A DNA stretch of 64,000 nucleotides, from contig JAIWNE010000036.1 of NCBI GenBank assembly GCA_025331445.1, positions 124,001 through 188,000 on the forward strand, given 5' to 3'. The notes under the pieces are model-generated. The model did no database searches. It saw only the letters and a list, made by a program, of their open reading frames with translations, and was not told the DNA's origin. Below are positions 35,726 through 47,797 of the stretch, in pieces; position 1 is the stretch's first letter, and each line of letters starts with the position of its first letter. A program made the position numbers and the translations under genes. This stretch comes from Blakeslea trispora. Lineage: Eukaryota; Mucoromycota; Mucoromycetes; Mucorales; Choanephoraceae.

Positions 35726-36399
35726 TCATTGATATATAGAATGAGTAACCGTTGGCAAGTTTTCAAGCAAAAGGCGGAGTTCTTGGAGATCCGTCTCCCA
35801 TCTGAATCTGAACTTTACAGCATTTGTCGTGTCACCCAATATCTGCAGTGCTGTCGTAAATTTGGATTCACATAATTCAAAAGCTGCATTAGCTGTAGCT
35901 ACATCGCCTTCATAGTATATCGATCCTTGAGATTCAATAGCATAAGCAATCTAGTAAAGCAATTCGGTGAGTCTATATTCACACACATTTTAGGACGACA
36001 AGTTGACATTACCTCTTCTTTAGCTTCTCTGTACAAAAGTTCAAGTTCGGAAGAAAATGTGTTTACAACAGTGAACTCTTGTTGATGTTGTGGTTGCTTT
36101 ATTTTATCTTCAAATGAGAAACAAGTAGGCTGACGAAATAAAGTTTTTGTGGGTGATGATGAGAAAACAATAGAAAAGGTAGGCGAGATAGAAGATGCAC
36201 TGGCACGTCGTTTCCGAATACGAGGAAACCATTTGGTATTGAGTATCGAATTGCTGCTATTGCTACTAGTGGATTGATAAGAAAAGCGCTTAATATTGTT
36301 GGTGTTTGCACTACTATTGAATAAGCGAGCAGATGCAGACCGAATTCGCTTTGGTAAGCTTTCAGAAGATGTAGTTGAAGATGTAGTAGAACTTATCAT
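35726..36399 (-). CDS. Protein with possible MIT-like helical domain
   Basis: Two exons on the minus strand, 36013-36399 and 35726-35950; 203 residues. The first ~110 residues are Ser-rich and basic (about a dozen Ser runs, RIRKRRASASS), likely disordered. The second part is helical: LELLYREAKEEIAYAIESQG, then a loop and ATANAAFELCESKFTTALQIL. Its A...E..G...A...Y spacing resembles MIT domains (three-helix bundles that bind ESCRT-III tails). The reading is by pattern only. Reading through without splicing at 36012 would end the protein early and lose the second helix. The gene is 2.3 kb from the candidate ncRNA and shows no functional neighbours. Confidence 0.6.
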
Positions 36400-38257
36400 A
36401 ATAAAGAAGTAGAATAATGAAAAGAAAAGGATAAAAAATCTTTTTCTGTCTTTTTAGGCTTCAAATAAGCCTCCGTTGGTTCACTGTACCTTGTTTAACA
36501 TTTTGTGACACAACACTAACTTTTATCCGCCCTTTATTTCTCTTGATCTACTTATTTGTCCTTAAACTTACCTACAGTTGTTTCTTCACCACCTGATCAA
36601 AAGTGATCGGACTTTATGAAAAAGCTTGGTTGGTCTTCCGATCCAAAAAAAGAAAAAAAAATGAAGTTACACATGTCTTTCTTTGGTCTGATAAACCACA
36701 ACTTTTATATGTGAGTCGATTTAGAGATATCACTATTGAACTGAGAAATCTGCTACTTTCAAGAATAAATAGAGGGAAGCTATACAAAACTAAACAGATA
36801 CTTGAAATCGTGTCAGGACTAAAAGATAAAACTGATAAAATGATTTCAAAGAAAAAACATTTTCTTGGTAAGAATTAGCAGCCACTCTGAAAAAAAAAGA
36901 GTCAATTAGTTTTATGCAAATCGCAAAAAAAAAACAGTTGATTATGGATTTTAGCATGAAGCACCCTATAAGACTCTATACGAAACTTCACTGGAGTAAG
37001 ACTGAGATCAAAAAAGAAGTTTTCCATATATCAAGTAAGGCTCAAGAATGCAGTCAAAAGCATAATGAAACGCTTCCATTGGCCTTATGAATGTCCATCA
37101 GTTCAAAGGAAGAACTCATTATGAAAGCATCAAGAATAGTAAAAAAAAAAAAAGAGGGAGGCAGATATGTACCGATATAAGAAACCAAATGCAGAGCCAA
37201 ACTATCTATGCAGTAACACTATGTTTCTTCATAAATCAAAATAACAGTACAAATAACAGGTTTCAAGTAACGAAATAGAATTAAACTTCCAGTAAGAAAA
37301 CAATGGCTGAACTTAAGTTACAATAAACTAAATCTAGTTTCCAAGACCACCTCTACCTTGTCAATGTCATAAAAACGAACTTTTATTATTAAGAGGTATC
37401 CATTTCACATTGGGTACAAGGCAAAAAGCTCAGTTCATACTGTAAAGTCCAACTGTTTTTCTTTTGTGCTTTTGAAAAAGCAAAAGCAATCTAGTGTCAA
37501 AATGTCTGCAATATGCTTTTCTTACCATATTCAGAAAGCAATCAGGTGAACACCATAATAAGCTAGGTCACAGAAAGAAAGGAGACAGAGCTATCGAATT
37601 AAATTTTACTTTATTTTCCTTTTCTCCTTTTCAGTAGCTTACCTAATCTCTCTATCTAACAGAGAGCATAAAGACCAACATTCCAACCAAATAAAGAAGG
37701 AGCTGAAAGGGAGAAATGCTGTATTTTGAGTTTTGTATAGAAAAAACAAAAAAGATATTACTGTAGAGCTGATTCGATTTCAGTCTAGCCTCCCCACTCT
37801 CTCTTTATTTGCGCATCCTTCTCCTTCTATCATTCGGAGATTTACAAAACATGGTGTCAAATTAAACATAAACGTGGTCTTTATGACTATGTAGTGCCAA
37901 AGTTGCAATTCAAGAAAGTCTTCATTTCTCTTCTAGGTCTGTGCTTCGATAAATGATTTGCACGCATTTCCTTTATTGTGTATGATTAAAATGAAAAAGG
38001 TTGCATTGTCTTTCATGAGTGAGCAAAAAACTAGTTTCATCTCTTTAAATCTATGTCATTAGTGCAAATTCTACATATTGTACACAGAGAGACACCATTT
38101 CGAGCGAACAAATATATCAAGAGAAAGGCAGAAGTTGTCTAAAAAAAAACTGTACATTGTTTATTATATGGATGACGATATAAGGTGATAAAAAGAAAGA
38201 TGAATTTTGAGTGTTGTATGGTAACATTTCTAGCAATAAATGAAAAAAAAAAGCAAT
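36400..38257. other. 1.9-kb gene-free stretch
   Basis: No supported gene. A 91-codon frame (36603-36878) and a 63-codon frame (37087-37278) are AT-rich and unrecognised. A small stem (36457-36474: AGGCTT-CAAATA-AGCCT) lies about 60 bp upstream of the MIT-like gene start. No other repeat or signal is seen. Confidence 0.5.
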
Positions 38258-38702
38258 CTAGAAAGGCATAGAAGTCTTTTGCTTGGCTAATTCCTTCAAC
38301 TTGTCCTATAATTCTTAGGTCAGTAAATATGATCTGTGCCAATTCAATTAATTTTACCTCTTTCCAAGCCTGAATGGTTTGAGGCATCTTTTCCAAGTTG
38401 CGCTTGATAGTTTGTTCTCTTTCTCCACGCAAACGTTCATGTTTTTCTAACTTGTTGGGGCGAGTTCTTATAGGCTTCTTTGTAGAAGGGTTGAGTAAGC
38501 CAATGGAACTGGGCTCAATGCCTTGTTGAATGCAAGCCTTTCTCAAATCGTTTTGTACACGTCGAGATACTTGAGCAGGTCTCCAGAATGCCTTTCCCTT
38601 GGCTTCGTTGAATACACGCTGAGGCTTCACATCAGCTTCAGTAAGCTTGGCTGTCTTTACTTTGGACAAAACCTTTTGTGAGAATAGTCGATATGTAGAC
38701 AT
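38258..38702 (-). CDS. MRPL25: Mitochondrial large-subunit ribosomal protein mL59 (MRPL25)
   Basis: Two exons on the minus strand, 38358-38702 and 38258-38305; 130 residues. The N-terminus is basic and could carry a mitochondrial signal (MSTYRLFSQKVLSKVKTAK). The core KGKAFWRPAQVSRRVQNDLRKA and the closing MPQTIQAWKEDKLKELAKQK match the fungal mL59 pattern (a PxxSxRRxxxLxKxA motif and a C-terminal M...I..WK). mL59 is a mitoribosome protein. The 48-bp last exon is short, but its codons (DKLKELAKQKTSMPF) join cleanly; reading through 38357 would add a stretch of unrelated residues. The family call is good but rests on limited motif memory. Confidence 0.75.
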
Positions 38703-39654
38703 TGGTCTAGGGTTGGATTTTTCACAAAAATGGAAGGGGTAGACAGTAGAGGAGAGAGAGAAAAAAAAAGAAAAAGAAATTAGCTGTCACATTTTTTTTT
38801 CTTGAAATTCAAGGCAGAAAGAAGGCATCAACTTTGAAGCAGAGCCGATTTGGTCAAATGGAGCAATATCGCAAAAGGATAGAACTGAGACTAAAAAAAA
38901 ATACAGCAACAAGCAGTATGAAATTGTTTCGATGAAAAAGAACAAACAATATTGATTGTCTGATGGCATCTTCACTTTGTAAAGAAGGCTATTCACGATG
39001 CATGAAGACATGATATTAGTGGTTACACAAATAACGTTGAATCACCAATCAAACAATCTCATGTTGAACTGGCAATTTTCGAAAAGCTCGGTTAGCGTAC
39101 CGATGGTACAATCTCGGTTTATTCCTACGATTTTTTCAGGGCGCATTAGGCAAATGCGCATGCTACCCTAGATGGATTAATCCGAGCACATTATTGAAAA
39201 GAAAAAGAAGAAACTCTTTGCTTTTATGTTCTAGTTCAAAATGACAAGAGTAATACTTGTTTGCTGCTTATCCTACAAAGCTGTTTAGACACGGGTCTAA
39301 TAGAACATGTAAGAGTTTATTAAAAGTCGACTGTTTCGAAAAAGAAGTTCGTTTTTATTTGCTAACTTAGACATAAGAAATATGATTGCTTTATCTTCTT
39401 TTATTTAAAGTCAGCGAAAAATAAAAAGTATCTTAATCTAATAATATGTAATTGATCATGAAAAAGCGAGGTCAGAAAGGGAGAGGAGGGTGAGCCATCA
39501 TGTTTCTTATTTTGTACTCTTATGTGTAAGTTAGTAATTCAAGTGTCGAAAGAAATTCTAACAGAATTAATTGAGACACTCGAATACAAAATAAGAAATA
39601 TGATTGCTAATCCAAAGTAAAAAAAAAACAAATTGAAAGAAAAAACCAAAATCA
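38703..39654. other. Upstream region of mL59, with a small palindrome
   Basis: About 950 bp without a supported gene. A strong hairpin is present near 39140-39160 (GCGCATT-AGGC-AAATGCGC). A 74-codon minus-strand frame (38787-39011) is unrecognised. I see nothing else. Confidence 0.45.
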
Positions 39655-41335
39655 AAGAGTATCCAGTGCGTCAAGAAAAATGTTGTCATTGGACTCAGAG
39701 AGACTCAAGTCTTCCAAACGACAAACAAGCGTGTTGGTGAAGTCAAACTGACTAAGATGCTCTCGTCGATAATAGTGTTCGAAGGTCTCGGAGGAGGTTC
39801 AGTTGCCCATCGTGACAATATCCTCTTTAGAAATACCAGATTGTAGGGCCAGTGAGGAGGCGATTGTCCGCAAAGAGAGTTTGGGTTCATCCGAAGAGAG
39901 CCGAATCGACTTCCTAATCCAAGAGTATAAGGTACGGATACTAAGTGGATCACTGGGACGGACAAAGTTGACAGATAGAGTGGGAGTCGAACAGGAGGGA
40001 TGGCGAGAGCGGAAAGCAAGAAAGGTAATAACAGGGCAGACCCGCGAGTTGGCATGAGCCTTTACCGTAAAAGACTTGATGATTCGTCGACGGTTACGTT
40101 TTTCCTTTGGGTCGTGTACCTCAAAAGAGAAGACTGTTGGCATCTGAGACCGAGACAAAGGAAAAAGGAATCCGATGGAGATCAGACGGTCGGAGAAAAT
40201 CAGTGATATCCAACAAGAAAGCCAGTTTCGCCTGTAGGTCTGCCAAAGAGATCAAAGAGTTGGATAAAGAAGTTAGAAAATCAATGGACGGCTGTAGTCT
40301 GACCGCGTCTCTATGGAGAAGAACCGGTGCTGCCTGCTTGAGTAAGGTAGTGATGAATGTATTGACTAAGTCGCTTTTGTGGAGAACATCAGGATTTGGG
40401 TGTAAATGAATAACATCAGAACGAAATAATTGAATGGTAGAGACAGCATAAGACCTAGTAACATGCCTATCACTCAAAAAATTGACCAGGTGAGTATCGG
40501 AGAAGCTCTCAGGTGCAACACTATGTTCCTCAGCCCATTGGAGAAACAAACGTTGGCCTTGGTGGTAAGAACGGTTGGTGGAGGTATCCAATAGGCGACT
40601 TTGCAACAAAAGAGTACGAACATGGTCATTTAGAGTTGTGTGGTTGAAGCGCGAGCGGACAAGCTCCACACGGCAAGCTTCCAAGCTGGGTTGGTCATAG
40701 GCCAAGCAGTCTGGGATGAGAGAAGTTGGATCACCGACTGTGGCAGGAGCTATGGAGGAGAACGGCTGAGGGATTGGATGATAGAGAACCATAACGCGCT
40801 CGGCCACCAAGGAGTGATCATTGTTACCAGAGGAAGTTTTTCCTGAATGATCTTTTGAAGAGAGTGAGATATAAGGTTCCAAGGTGGGTTGAGAAATGGA
40901 CTCCATGCGACTGTGAATGCGTCGGTGTATAGGCTGACCGGATCTGGAAGCCAAGAGACGTATCTTGGCAGTTGTGCCGTGCTCCTGTCAGCAAACAGAT
41001 CGACGTCGTTTGCACCCAGAGGGTGTTGGATGGTCTGAAAGGTTGAGGGATGGATCATCCAATTGCCCTTCTGATAGGGACGCCGAGATTTATGATCGGC
41101 AATGATGTTGTGAACGCCCTGTATGTGGTTAGGTTGGATTGCGATTCCTCTCTGAAGGCACCACTTCCAGAGAGTTGTTGCCAATTGCATCAGAGGCAAT
41201 GAACGAGTGCCCCCTTGTTTGTTCATGCAACTCATTGATATTGTGTTGTCTGTGCGAATGGTCTCTTTGTGATCGATATCACAGTCTCTCCATTTGTACT
41301 TTTGAACAGGTCTCTATGTGATATTGACCACACTC
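39655..41335 (-). mobile_element. DIRS-like retrotransposon 3' fragment (RNase H and tyrosine recombinase)
   Basis: Minus-strand frames, from about 41320 down to 39660, read RNase H (RTDNTISMSCMNKQGG, then HNIIADHKSR and DLFADRSTAQLPRYVSW) and then a tyrosine recombinase: YHQGQRLFLQWAEE, FLLDITDFLRPSDLHRI, LSLRTIASSLALQSG. The catalytic Tyr block is in another frame (TFEHYYRREHLSQFDFTNTL), so the gene is frameshifted near 39790. The RNase H / YR order is that of DIRS-type elements. The reverse transcriptase part is missing, so the copy is 5'-truncated and dead. Confidence 0.85.
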
Positions 41336-42456
41336 TCATAGGATGTAATTGACTACAGCAATAACCACAGTTTGGAATCACAGGCTGTGTCATGTTTGGC
41401 ATATCTGAATCTAGAATTATTAAAGAACATGTTTATATTTGGATAATTTAGATACGCATCATAATCAGGATATTGGATTGAGTAATCCAATCAGCAATTG
41501 ATAGAATCTGATAAATCAGATAGGACATTAGGATGGGCCTGAAAAAGAACTTCAGAGAACAGAAAGTACGGTAGATATTCTATATTTCTATATTCCTATA
41601 TTATCTTTGGTAACACAGAGTATAGTGAATTGTGATGATCACTCAAGGTTACGATCTAGAGAAAATCAATGACTAGATAAAGCCAATGAAAGAAGGTCTG
41701 TCAGAGATAGTGAAATAGTACAAATATTCTCATTTTTTTTGTTTATAATAGAGTCATACGTGAAACAGTCTCAAATTGACATTTGGTAGCAATAACGCCG
41801 TTTATTGAATTTTAATCTATGATACACTGAATTTGAGCGTACCTGTGTCTATTTTGTATGTTCTGGAAAATTCTGTCAATCTATTAAAGAGTCTATACTG
41901 ATTTGAGGTAAATTCACTTTTCTTCTTGCTCTGGAAAAACGATTTCTGTAGATTAGTTATATTGAAACTTCATGAATGACTCATACATGAAATTGTCTAT
42001 TGAAGGGGTATTGTGATTGTATAGGGTAATGTAGCATACTCAATCTTTTTCAACAACAACAAAAAATAGAGCATAATAAGGTATGATTTCTTAAGAGAAA
42101 AGCAGCACAGGTAACTACTCTGTTAATTAAAGAAAAGTACTGTCTCTTGATGACAAGAAAATTCTATCAGAATCATGTTATCTCTGCTGTATAAAATAAG
42201 ATGAATACAGATAAGAGAATGAGAGAGAGAGGGCTCCTGAGGTAGAAGCAAGCTTAGACTAGAACAAACAAGATACAATATTTCCTGTAACTACTGGCTT
42301 TTTAGTTTGATTTCAGAGTGAGGTCAAAAAATCGGAAACGATACAAAATAAATCCCGCTAAAGAAGACTAGAAAAAAAAAAGATAAAAAAAAAAAGCCTA
42401 TTTCTTTAGACAGTAAGAAAAAAAGACCTGCTATTCTTCATTTATAAATTAACATA
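41336..42456. other. 1.1-kb gene-free stretch
   Basis: AT-rich, no coding region over 60 codons is supported. It may include decayed DNA from the DIRS-like element's missing 5' part, but no RT motif is visible. The SurE promoter lies near its end. Confidence 0.4.
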
Positions 42457-43569
42457 ATGAGAGTACTCATAAGCAATGACGATGGTAGTTGATATAGTAT
42501 AAAAACAACTAGATCTCTTTTTCTTTTATTAAATTCAGGCACATGCTTATGTAATAACAGGTCCACCCAGTTGGGAAGAATCCCCTTTTGTTTTACCATT
42601 TGTTGAACACCTAGAGAAGCTTGGCTGGGATGTCAAGTAAGACGCAAGCATGTATTTCTAAAAACAAAAAACTCACTTAAACTCTTTTATCTTTTGACTG
42701 TTACTAGAGTCTGTCTTCCAGACAGCCAAAAGTCTTGGATCGCCAAGTCTTTTCTGATCAAGGATGAGATTCAGTTAAGATACTACAACCGATCTACTCA
42801 ACAGATCACCACCAAGCAGCAGTGTAGCACAGACTTCTTACTGCTAAGCGGAACACCTGCTACATGCGTTAATATCGCTCTTCATCATTTATTTGTAGAT
42901 CAAGAGTTTGATTTAGTAATCAGTGGACCCAACTTTGGTAGAAATTTTTCGAAGTAAGCCACCAGCCTATACCTCTTTTAAGGTTATTCACTCCATTTAT
43001 CAGTCTCTTTACATTAGCTTCAGGCACTGTAGGTGCTGCTATAGAAGGTGCACTTAACAAGAAAAAGGCAATTTCCATCTCTTTTTGCTTCTCAAACAAG
43101 CAACCAGAATGTATTCAGAATTGCTGTGAGACAGCCAGCGATATTATTCAACATCTCTATCAGCTCGACATACCTTGGCCCCCATTAGGCCTGTTTAACG
43201 TTAACATCCCTATGACAGAAGATAAACGTCCTGTTCAAATAACTAAATTTTACAATACACACTATGGCCCCGTCTTCAAGCAAAACGAAAATGGCTGTTT
43301 CAGTTTTAAGCCTGATTTTTCAAACACCCATCAAGATCAAGGAACTGAAGGCACCGATCAATGGGCTTTGATGAACAAATACGTCTCAAGTAAATTTGAT
43401 TCTTTTTTTTTTTTTTGGTTATTGTTGTTATCAAACATAATACTCAACTACTTCCTTCAAATTTTCAATAGTCACACCTATGATAGCATCACTCCAGACA
43501 GCTTCTGTGGATGATCTGGATTTCGATCTCGATTCTCTAAATACAAAGGTGCTAGATGAAGCAAAATAA
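42457..43569 (+). CDS. SurE-like phosphatase / 5'(3')-nucleotidase
   Basis: Five exons: 42457-42484, 42561-42636, 42708-42953, 43004-43389, 43472-43569; 277 residues. Motifs: MRVLISNDDGPPS (SNDDG, metal-binding Asp, at 6-10), SGPNFGRN (about 107), then LASGTVGAAIEG and LFNVNIP. The Asp pair and the Asn/Ser in these blocks hold the metal in SurE. SurE proteins remove phosphate from nucleotides; yeast relatives act as acid phosphatases. The C-terminus (YVSITPMIASLQ) has the usual SurE closure. The intron after the SNDDG codon has its acceptor at 42560: the earlier AG (42538) would shift the frame to a stop. A repeat arm starts 42 bp past the stop. Confidence 0.9.
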
Positions 43570-43610
43570 ATGTCAGCTTGCTTACACTTTCCTAAAACAG
43601 AAAGCAAGCT

Positions 43611-44567
43611 TTGCATAAATCTGTTATGATTTATCCGAGAGAAATATCAGATGGGAAGAATTGCTTCTAGAAATGAAGTTTTGTATAGCAATTTATTTAA
43701 ATAAATCAAAGGAAATAGTCATTGAAGTCGGATTATATTCAAGACAAAGAGTATCGAGTATTTAGGCTTCGAGCTATGGATTCTTTGCTGTTACTCGGTA
43801 AGCTTTCCAGAACTCAAATAGAGCAATCATTAGCAGCAAATTGGTTGAACGAAAAGATACTAGATAAACTTAATGGACAGAAGAACTACATCGCCTCTGA
43901 TAACAAGCATCCTTAATACATTGCCTTTTAAATTGCCCTTGTTGATGAAAAAAAAAAGCATCAGATGGCGACACCTGGGATAACAGAGAACATCTCATAA
44001 ATGGTAGACAATAGGGTGATTCATTTTAGCACAACTTCCCATCACAAGTTTTCCATCATAAAATTCGACACTCATCACATAGTCAGAGTAACAACTTTTA
44101 ATGGTTTTCTATTGGCTTAAAATTTGTATGAGCATATTGGTTTTTACCTTGAGATCTAATGTGCAGATGCGCAATCTTCAAGGTAAAAACCAGTAGTAAA
44201 GATCAAAGGTTTCCTTGAGACCAGTCAGGAAGAGACAATTTAATACCAGATTCATACTCGCGACAAGTTTTAGAACTGAGATTTTGATATTGAAGGAGAG
44301 CTAAAAAAAGGGGAAGAAGTGTATCTACTAGACTATCTTTGCAGAGCTAGTCTTATCCTAGATGATTAGCAGTAAAAAAAAAACCAAGTCAATCAAAGTA
44401 GAAGCATGAACGACAACTTGGGTCACTTGCAACATCAACATTTGCACTAATCTTTTTTTTTTTAGTTTTTGCTCGAAATTGTTTTCTAAGTCTGCACGAT
44501 TTGTTTATTCTTATTGCACGAAACGAAAACCTAGAGTTGCACGAATACTTTCGGAAAATGCTGTATA
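43611..44567. repeat. 957-bp dispersed repeat, right arm (inverted pair)
   Basis: Reverse-complement copy of 20339-21295. The A/T runs checked are of equal length, and only one mismatch was seen (near 43634/21272). It includes the 64-codon frame at 43722-43916 (begins MKSDYIQDKEYRV), identical to its partner, and the 14-bp stem (near 44140-44192). It starts 42 bp after the SurE stop. The ends have no recognisable structure. Confidence 0.85.
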
Positions 44568-45004
44568 CATGCTACCCAGGGTATCTACAGTGAACATAGT
44601 CTAAAGAGAAGCACAAAAAAGAACAAATAACAGACATCGGCTATATATCCCCATAAATCTATCCCAATGTTGGGGAATAATATTCTCTTTTATAGTGAAT
44701 TTAATTTGAGCAAGAAAAGGGTCAAATTTCTCTCTTTTTGAACTAGAAAGCTAACATTAAATCCAACACAAGATTACCTGTTTCTAGTCAAATACAGAAA
44801 TAATTTGGCTTGAATGAAATGACTATATTCACCATAAAAGCTTGTTACATTTTCTGAAACCAACCTCAAGAAAAAAAAAAGAGAGAGAAGAGAGGAAGTA
44901 GAGGGACCGGCTGAATTCCAATTTGTCCTGTCCGAGGAAAAAATCCAGCAGAACGTTACCTCATAAGTCGATCTTTCTCTTTATCGTTTGAACGGAAGGA
45001 CAAG
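44568..45004. promoter_or_regulatory. Upstream region of eL20
   Basis: About 440 bp between the repeat and the proposed eL20 start, with a run of A (44870-44880) then GA-rich sequence. No coding region. A pyrimidine stretch (44970-44990) just before the ATG resembles the leaders of the other genes. Confidence 0.35.
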
Positions 45005-46100
45005 ATGGTTTGCAGAGTAAGCATCAGCACACTATGCAGCTAATAGTTGAAGAGAGACAGAAAAGACGATCATTTTGATGCACTATAAACACCAGTTATT
45101 TCCACAAGGATGGATGGATGCATTTTGCTTGTCCCCGCCAAAAAGTAAAAGTAAAAGAGAGAGAGAGGAGAGGGGGATGCATGATATTATCACACCGACT
45201 CCTTTTTTTTATTTTTTTGTATTTCATATTATTTTATTTTATCACACCAAAACATTCACTATACAACTCGAGCGAAATGTCATCAGTTCTCTGTTTCTTG
45301 CTTCTTACAACCAGCTAGCCTAGTCAGCCTTCTGTCTTTCTTCAGCTTGTTGTCATGACAGCTGCTTTGGATTTTTGTATCAATAGACGCTAATTTTTAT
45401 TTTGGTTTCTATTATAGTATAACGAATACCAAGTAAAGTGTGCGGAGAGTCAGTGTATTGTAGGTTCCTAACACAACTTGTAGGTTGTTGGCCGTAAGCT
45501 CCCTTCAGCTCAAGAAGCTGCTCCCAAGCTCTTCCGTATGCGCGTCTTTGCTCCCAACGTTGTTGTTGCCAAGTCTCGTTTCTGGTATTTCTTGAAGAAG
45601 CTTCGCAAGGTCAAGAAAGCTGCTGGTGAAATTGTTTCTGTTAACGAAGTAAGAGGAGTTTTGCATAAATCAGACAAGAGTTTGCTCACATAATTTTAGA
45701 TCCACGAAAAGCGTCCTGAACAAATCAAAAACTTTGGTATCTGGATCCGTTACGACTCTCGCTCTGGCACTCACAACATGTACAAGGAGTATCGTGCCTT
45801 GCGTCGTGTTGAAGCTGTTGAACAATGCTGTAAGTAATAATGTGCTTAGACAATGCGTAGCTTGAGTTTGCTTATTCTTTTTGTGATTTAGACCAAGATA
45901 TGGCTGCTCGTCACCGTGCTCGTTTCAGATCTGTTCAAATCATCCGTGTCGCTGAAGTCAACAACGCTGATGTTCGTCGCCAATACATCAAGCAACTTTT
46001 GACTCCCAAGCTCACTTTCCCCTTGCCTCACCGTCTTGCCAACGTCGACAAAAAGCACCGTGCTCTCTTTGTTGCCAAACGTCCTACCACTTTCTATTAA
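45005..46100 (+). CDS. RPL20: 60S ribosomal protein eL20 (L18a)
   Basis: Five exons: 45005-45016, 45418-45432, 45484-45648, 45700-45829, 45892-46100; 176 residues. Conserved parts: [81 protein letters not shown] and FPLPHR...RPTTFY. All are strictly conserved in eL20, a component of the large cytoplasmic subunit near the central protuberance. Exons 3-5 are certain. The 15-bp exon 2 (YNEYQ) is needed for the conserved N-terminus. The 12-bp exon 1 (ATG to AGA then GTAAGC, giving MVCR) is inferred from the donor and plausible MV...YQVVGR start. The intron of about 400 bp after it is unusually long here. Confidence 0.9.
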
Positions 46101-46768
46101 AGCATTTTTCTTACTTTATTTCCTGCAATCATAAAAATGAAGAGAGATTTAAGCGAATTCCTGTATATTATATTTTTATATCAAGTGTGAGGTATCAATT
46201 ATCTTTGGACCTTTTCATTAGACTCATTCCCCCCCAAAAGATGATATGTTTATAACAGACAATCCCAATAATGTTTTGTCCCAATTCGACTGTCTAGCGG
46301 ACTACATGAATGGATTTGATCTCAATTCTCATTTGTTGCACAGACAATTCGCAGGACAAAAGGTGTAACAAGGCGCAGGTTGCTGGCATATTTACAGCTG
46401 CCTACAGGTCAAATAATAATAAAAAAAAGACTCGTCTATCTATTTTATCTCCCTTTGATTCTATTTCTTTTCCATTCAGCAAAATGTTCTCTTCTTTGCA
46501 GTACATATATATGTGAAATACAAGAAGAGACAAGCCTATTATTTCAATTTTGAAACCTAGGAAGCAACTTTAGAGGCAATACAAATGGCATTATCTTGCC
46601 ACGTTATTCAATAAAGGTTGAACAACAAGCAACTTTTGTCAATGTCCATTTTAGGCGGAGTTTTTCGCCAAGCCACTATGTTCGGAGAGCCTGAAAGGTC
46701 CATAAACTTGAAGAAGCAAGCTAAACGATTGAATCTTCCTTTTTGATCCCTTTGATAATTATATCACA
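46101..46768. promoter_or_regulatory. Region between two ribosomal protein genes
   Basis: 668 bp, no coding region supported. It contains the eL20 3' end and the eS4 promoter. Small frames (46310-46516) are unrecognised. No clear shared promoter motif with eL20 was found by eye. Confidence 0.4.
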
Positions 46769-47797
46769 ATGGTATGAAAAACAACACTCCAGCATACAAC
46801 TCATCACCATCATTACCACTGTCTGTATCTCCCCCTATTTTTTTGGATGAACAGATAAAGCCAACGCATAATGGATGGATGGATGAATATTTGCTGGAGA
46901 TACTACATAATTTTTGTGGAACCCAACACTCATTGACATTGTCACTCTTATAGGCTCGTGGTCCTAAGAAACACATGAAGCGTTTGGCAGCCCCCAAGCA
47001 CTGGATGCTTGACAAGCTTTTGGGTAAGCTGAACATACATGACAATGAAATGCATGTTTTAATCTCTTTGAATCATAGGTAACTATGCCCCTAAGCCCAG
47101 CTCCGGTCCCCACAAGACCCGTGAATGTCTTCCTTTGATCGTCTTCATCCGTAACCGTCTCAAGTACGCTCTTAACGGTCGTGAAGTCCAATCTATCCTC
47201 ATGCAACGTTTGGTCAAGGTTGATGGTAAGGTCCGTACCGACTCTACCTTCCCTGCTGGTTTCATGGATGTCATCTCCATCGAAAAGACTGGTGAAAACT
47301 TCCGTCTTGTCTACGATGTCAAGGGTCGTTTCGCCGTTCACCGTATCACCGACGAAGAAGCCAAGTACAAGCTTTGTAAGGTCAAGAAGGTCCTTGTTGG
47401 TGCTAAGGGTATTCCTTACATCACCACTCACGATGGTCGTACCATCCGTTACCCTGATCCTTTGATCAAGGCTAACGACACCATCCGTTTCAACATCGAA
47501 ACCGGTAAGATCGAAGAATTCGTCAAGTTCGAAGTCGGTAACGTTGTCATGATCACTGGTGGTCGTAACATTGGTCGTGTTGGTCAAATTGTTCACCGTG
47601 AACGTCACGTTGGTGGTTTCGAAATTGTCCACGTCAAGGACTCTTTGGACCGTGTCTTCGCTACCCGTATCTCCAACGTCTTCATTGTTGGTCAAGGTAA
47701 CAAGCCCATGATCTCTCTCCCCAAGGGTAAGGGTATCAAGCTCTCCATCACCGAAGAACGTGACCGTCGTAGAGCCGCTGCTGCTGCTACCAACTAA
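46769..47797 (+). CDS. RPS4: 40S ribosomal protein eS4
   Basis: Three exons: 46769-46771, 46954-47023, 47079-47797; 263 residues. Exon 1 is the ATG alone: ATG|GTATGA, then [22 protein letters not shown]. The long third exon gives [20 protein letters not shown], an S4-type region ([18 protein letters not shown]), the KOW-like stretch and the ending with [16 protein letters not shown]. This is a complete eS4, small cytoplasmic subunit. The codon choice in exon 3 is strongly biased (GGT, AAG, CGT, CTT), as expected for a highly expressed gene, and it creates a 243-codon antisense shadow frame. The next gene downstream, ITPK, is convergent. Confidence 0.95.

Noticed and set aside
36603..36878. 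91-codon plus-strand frame
   Set aside because: AT-rich composition, no family, no splice partners, no promoter evidence.
46964..47695. 243-codon antisense frame opposite eS4
   Set aside because: It is the mirror of the strongly biased eS4 codons (GGT, AAG, CGT). No domain and no start context support it.
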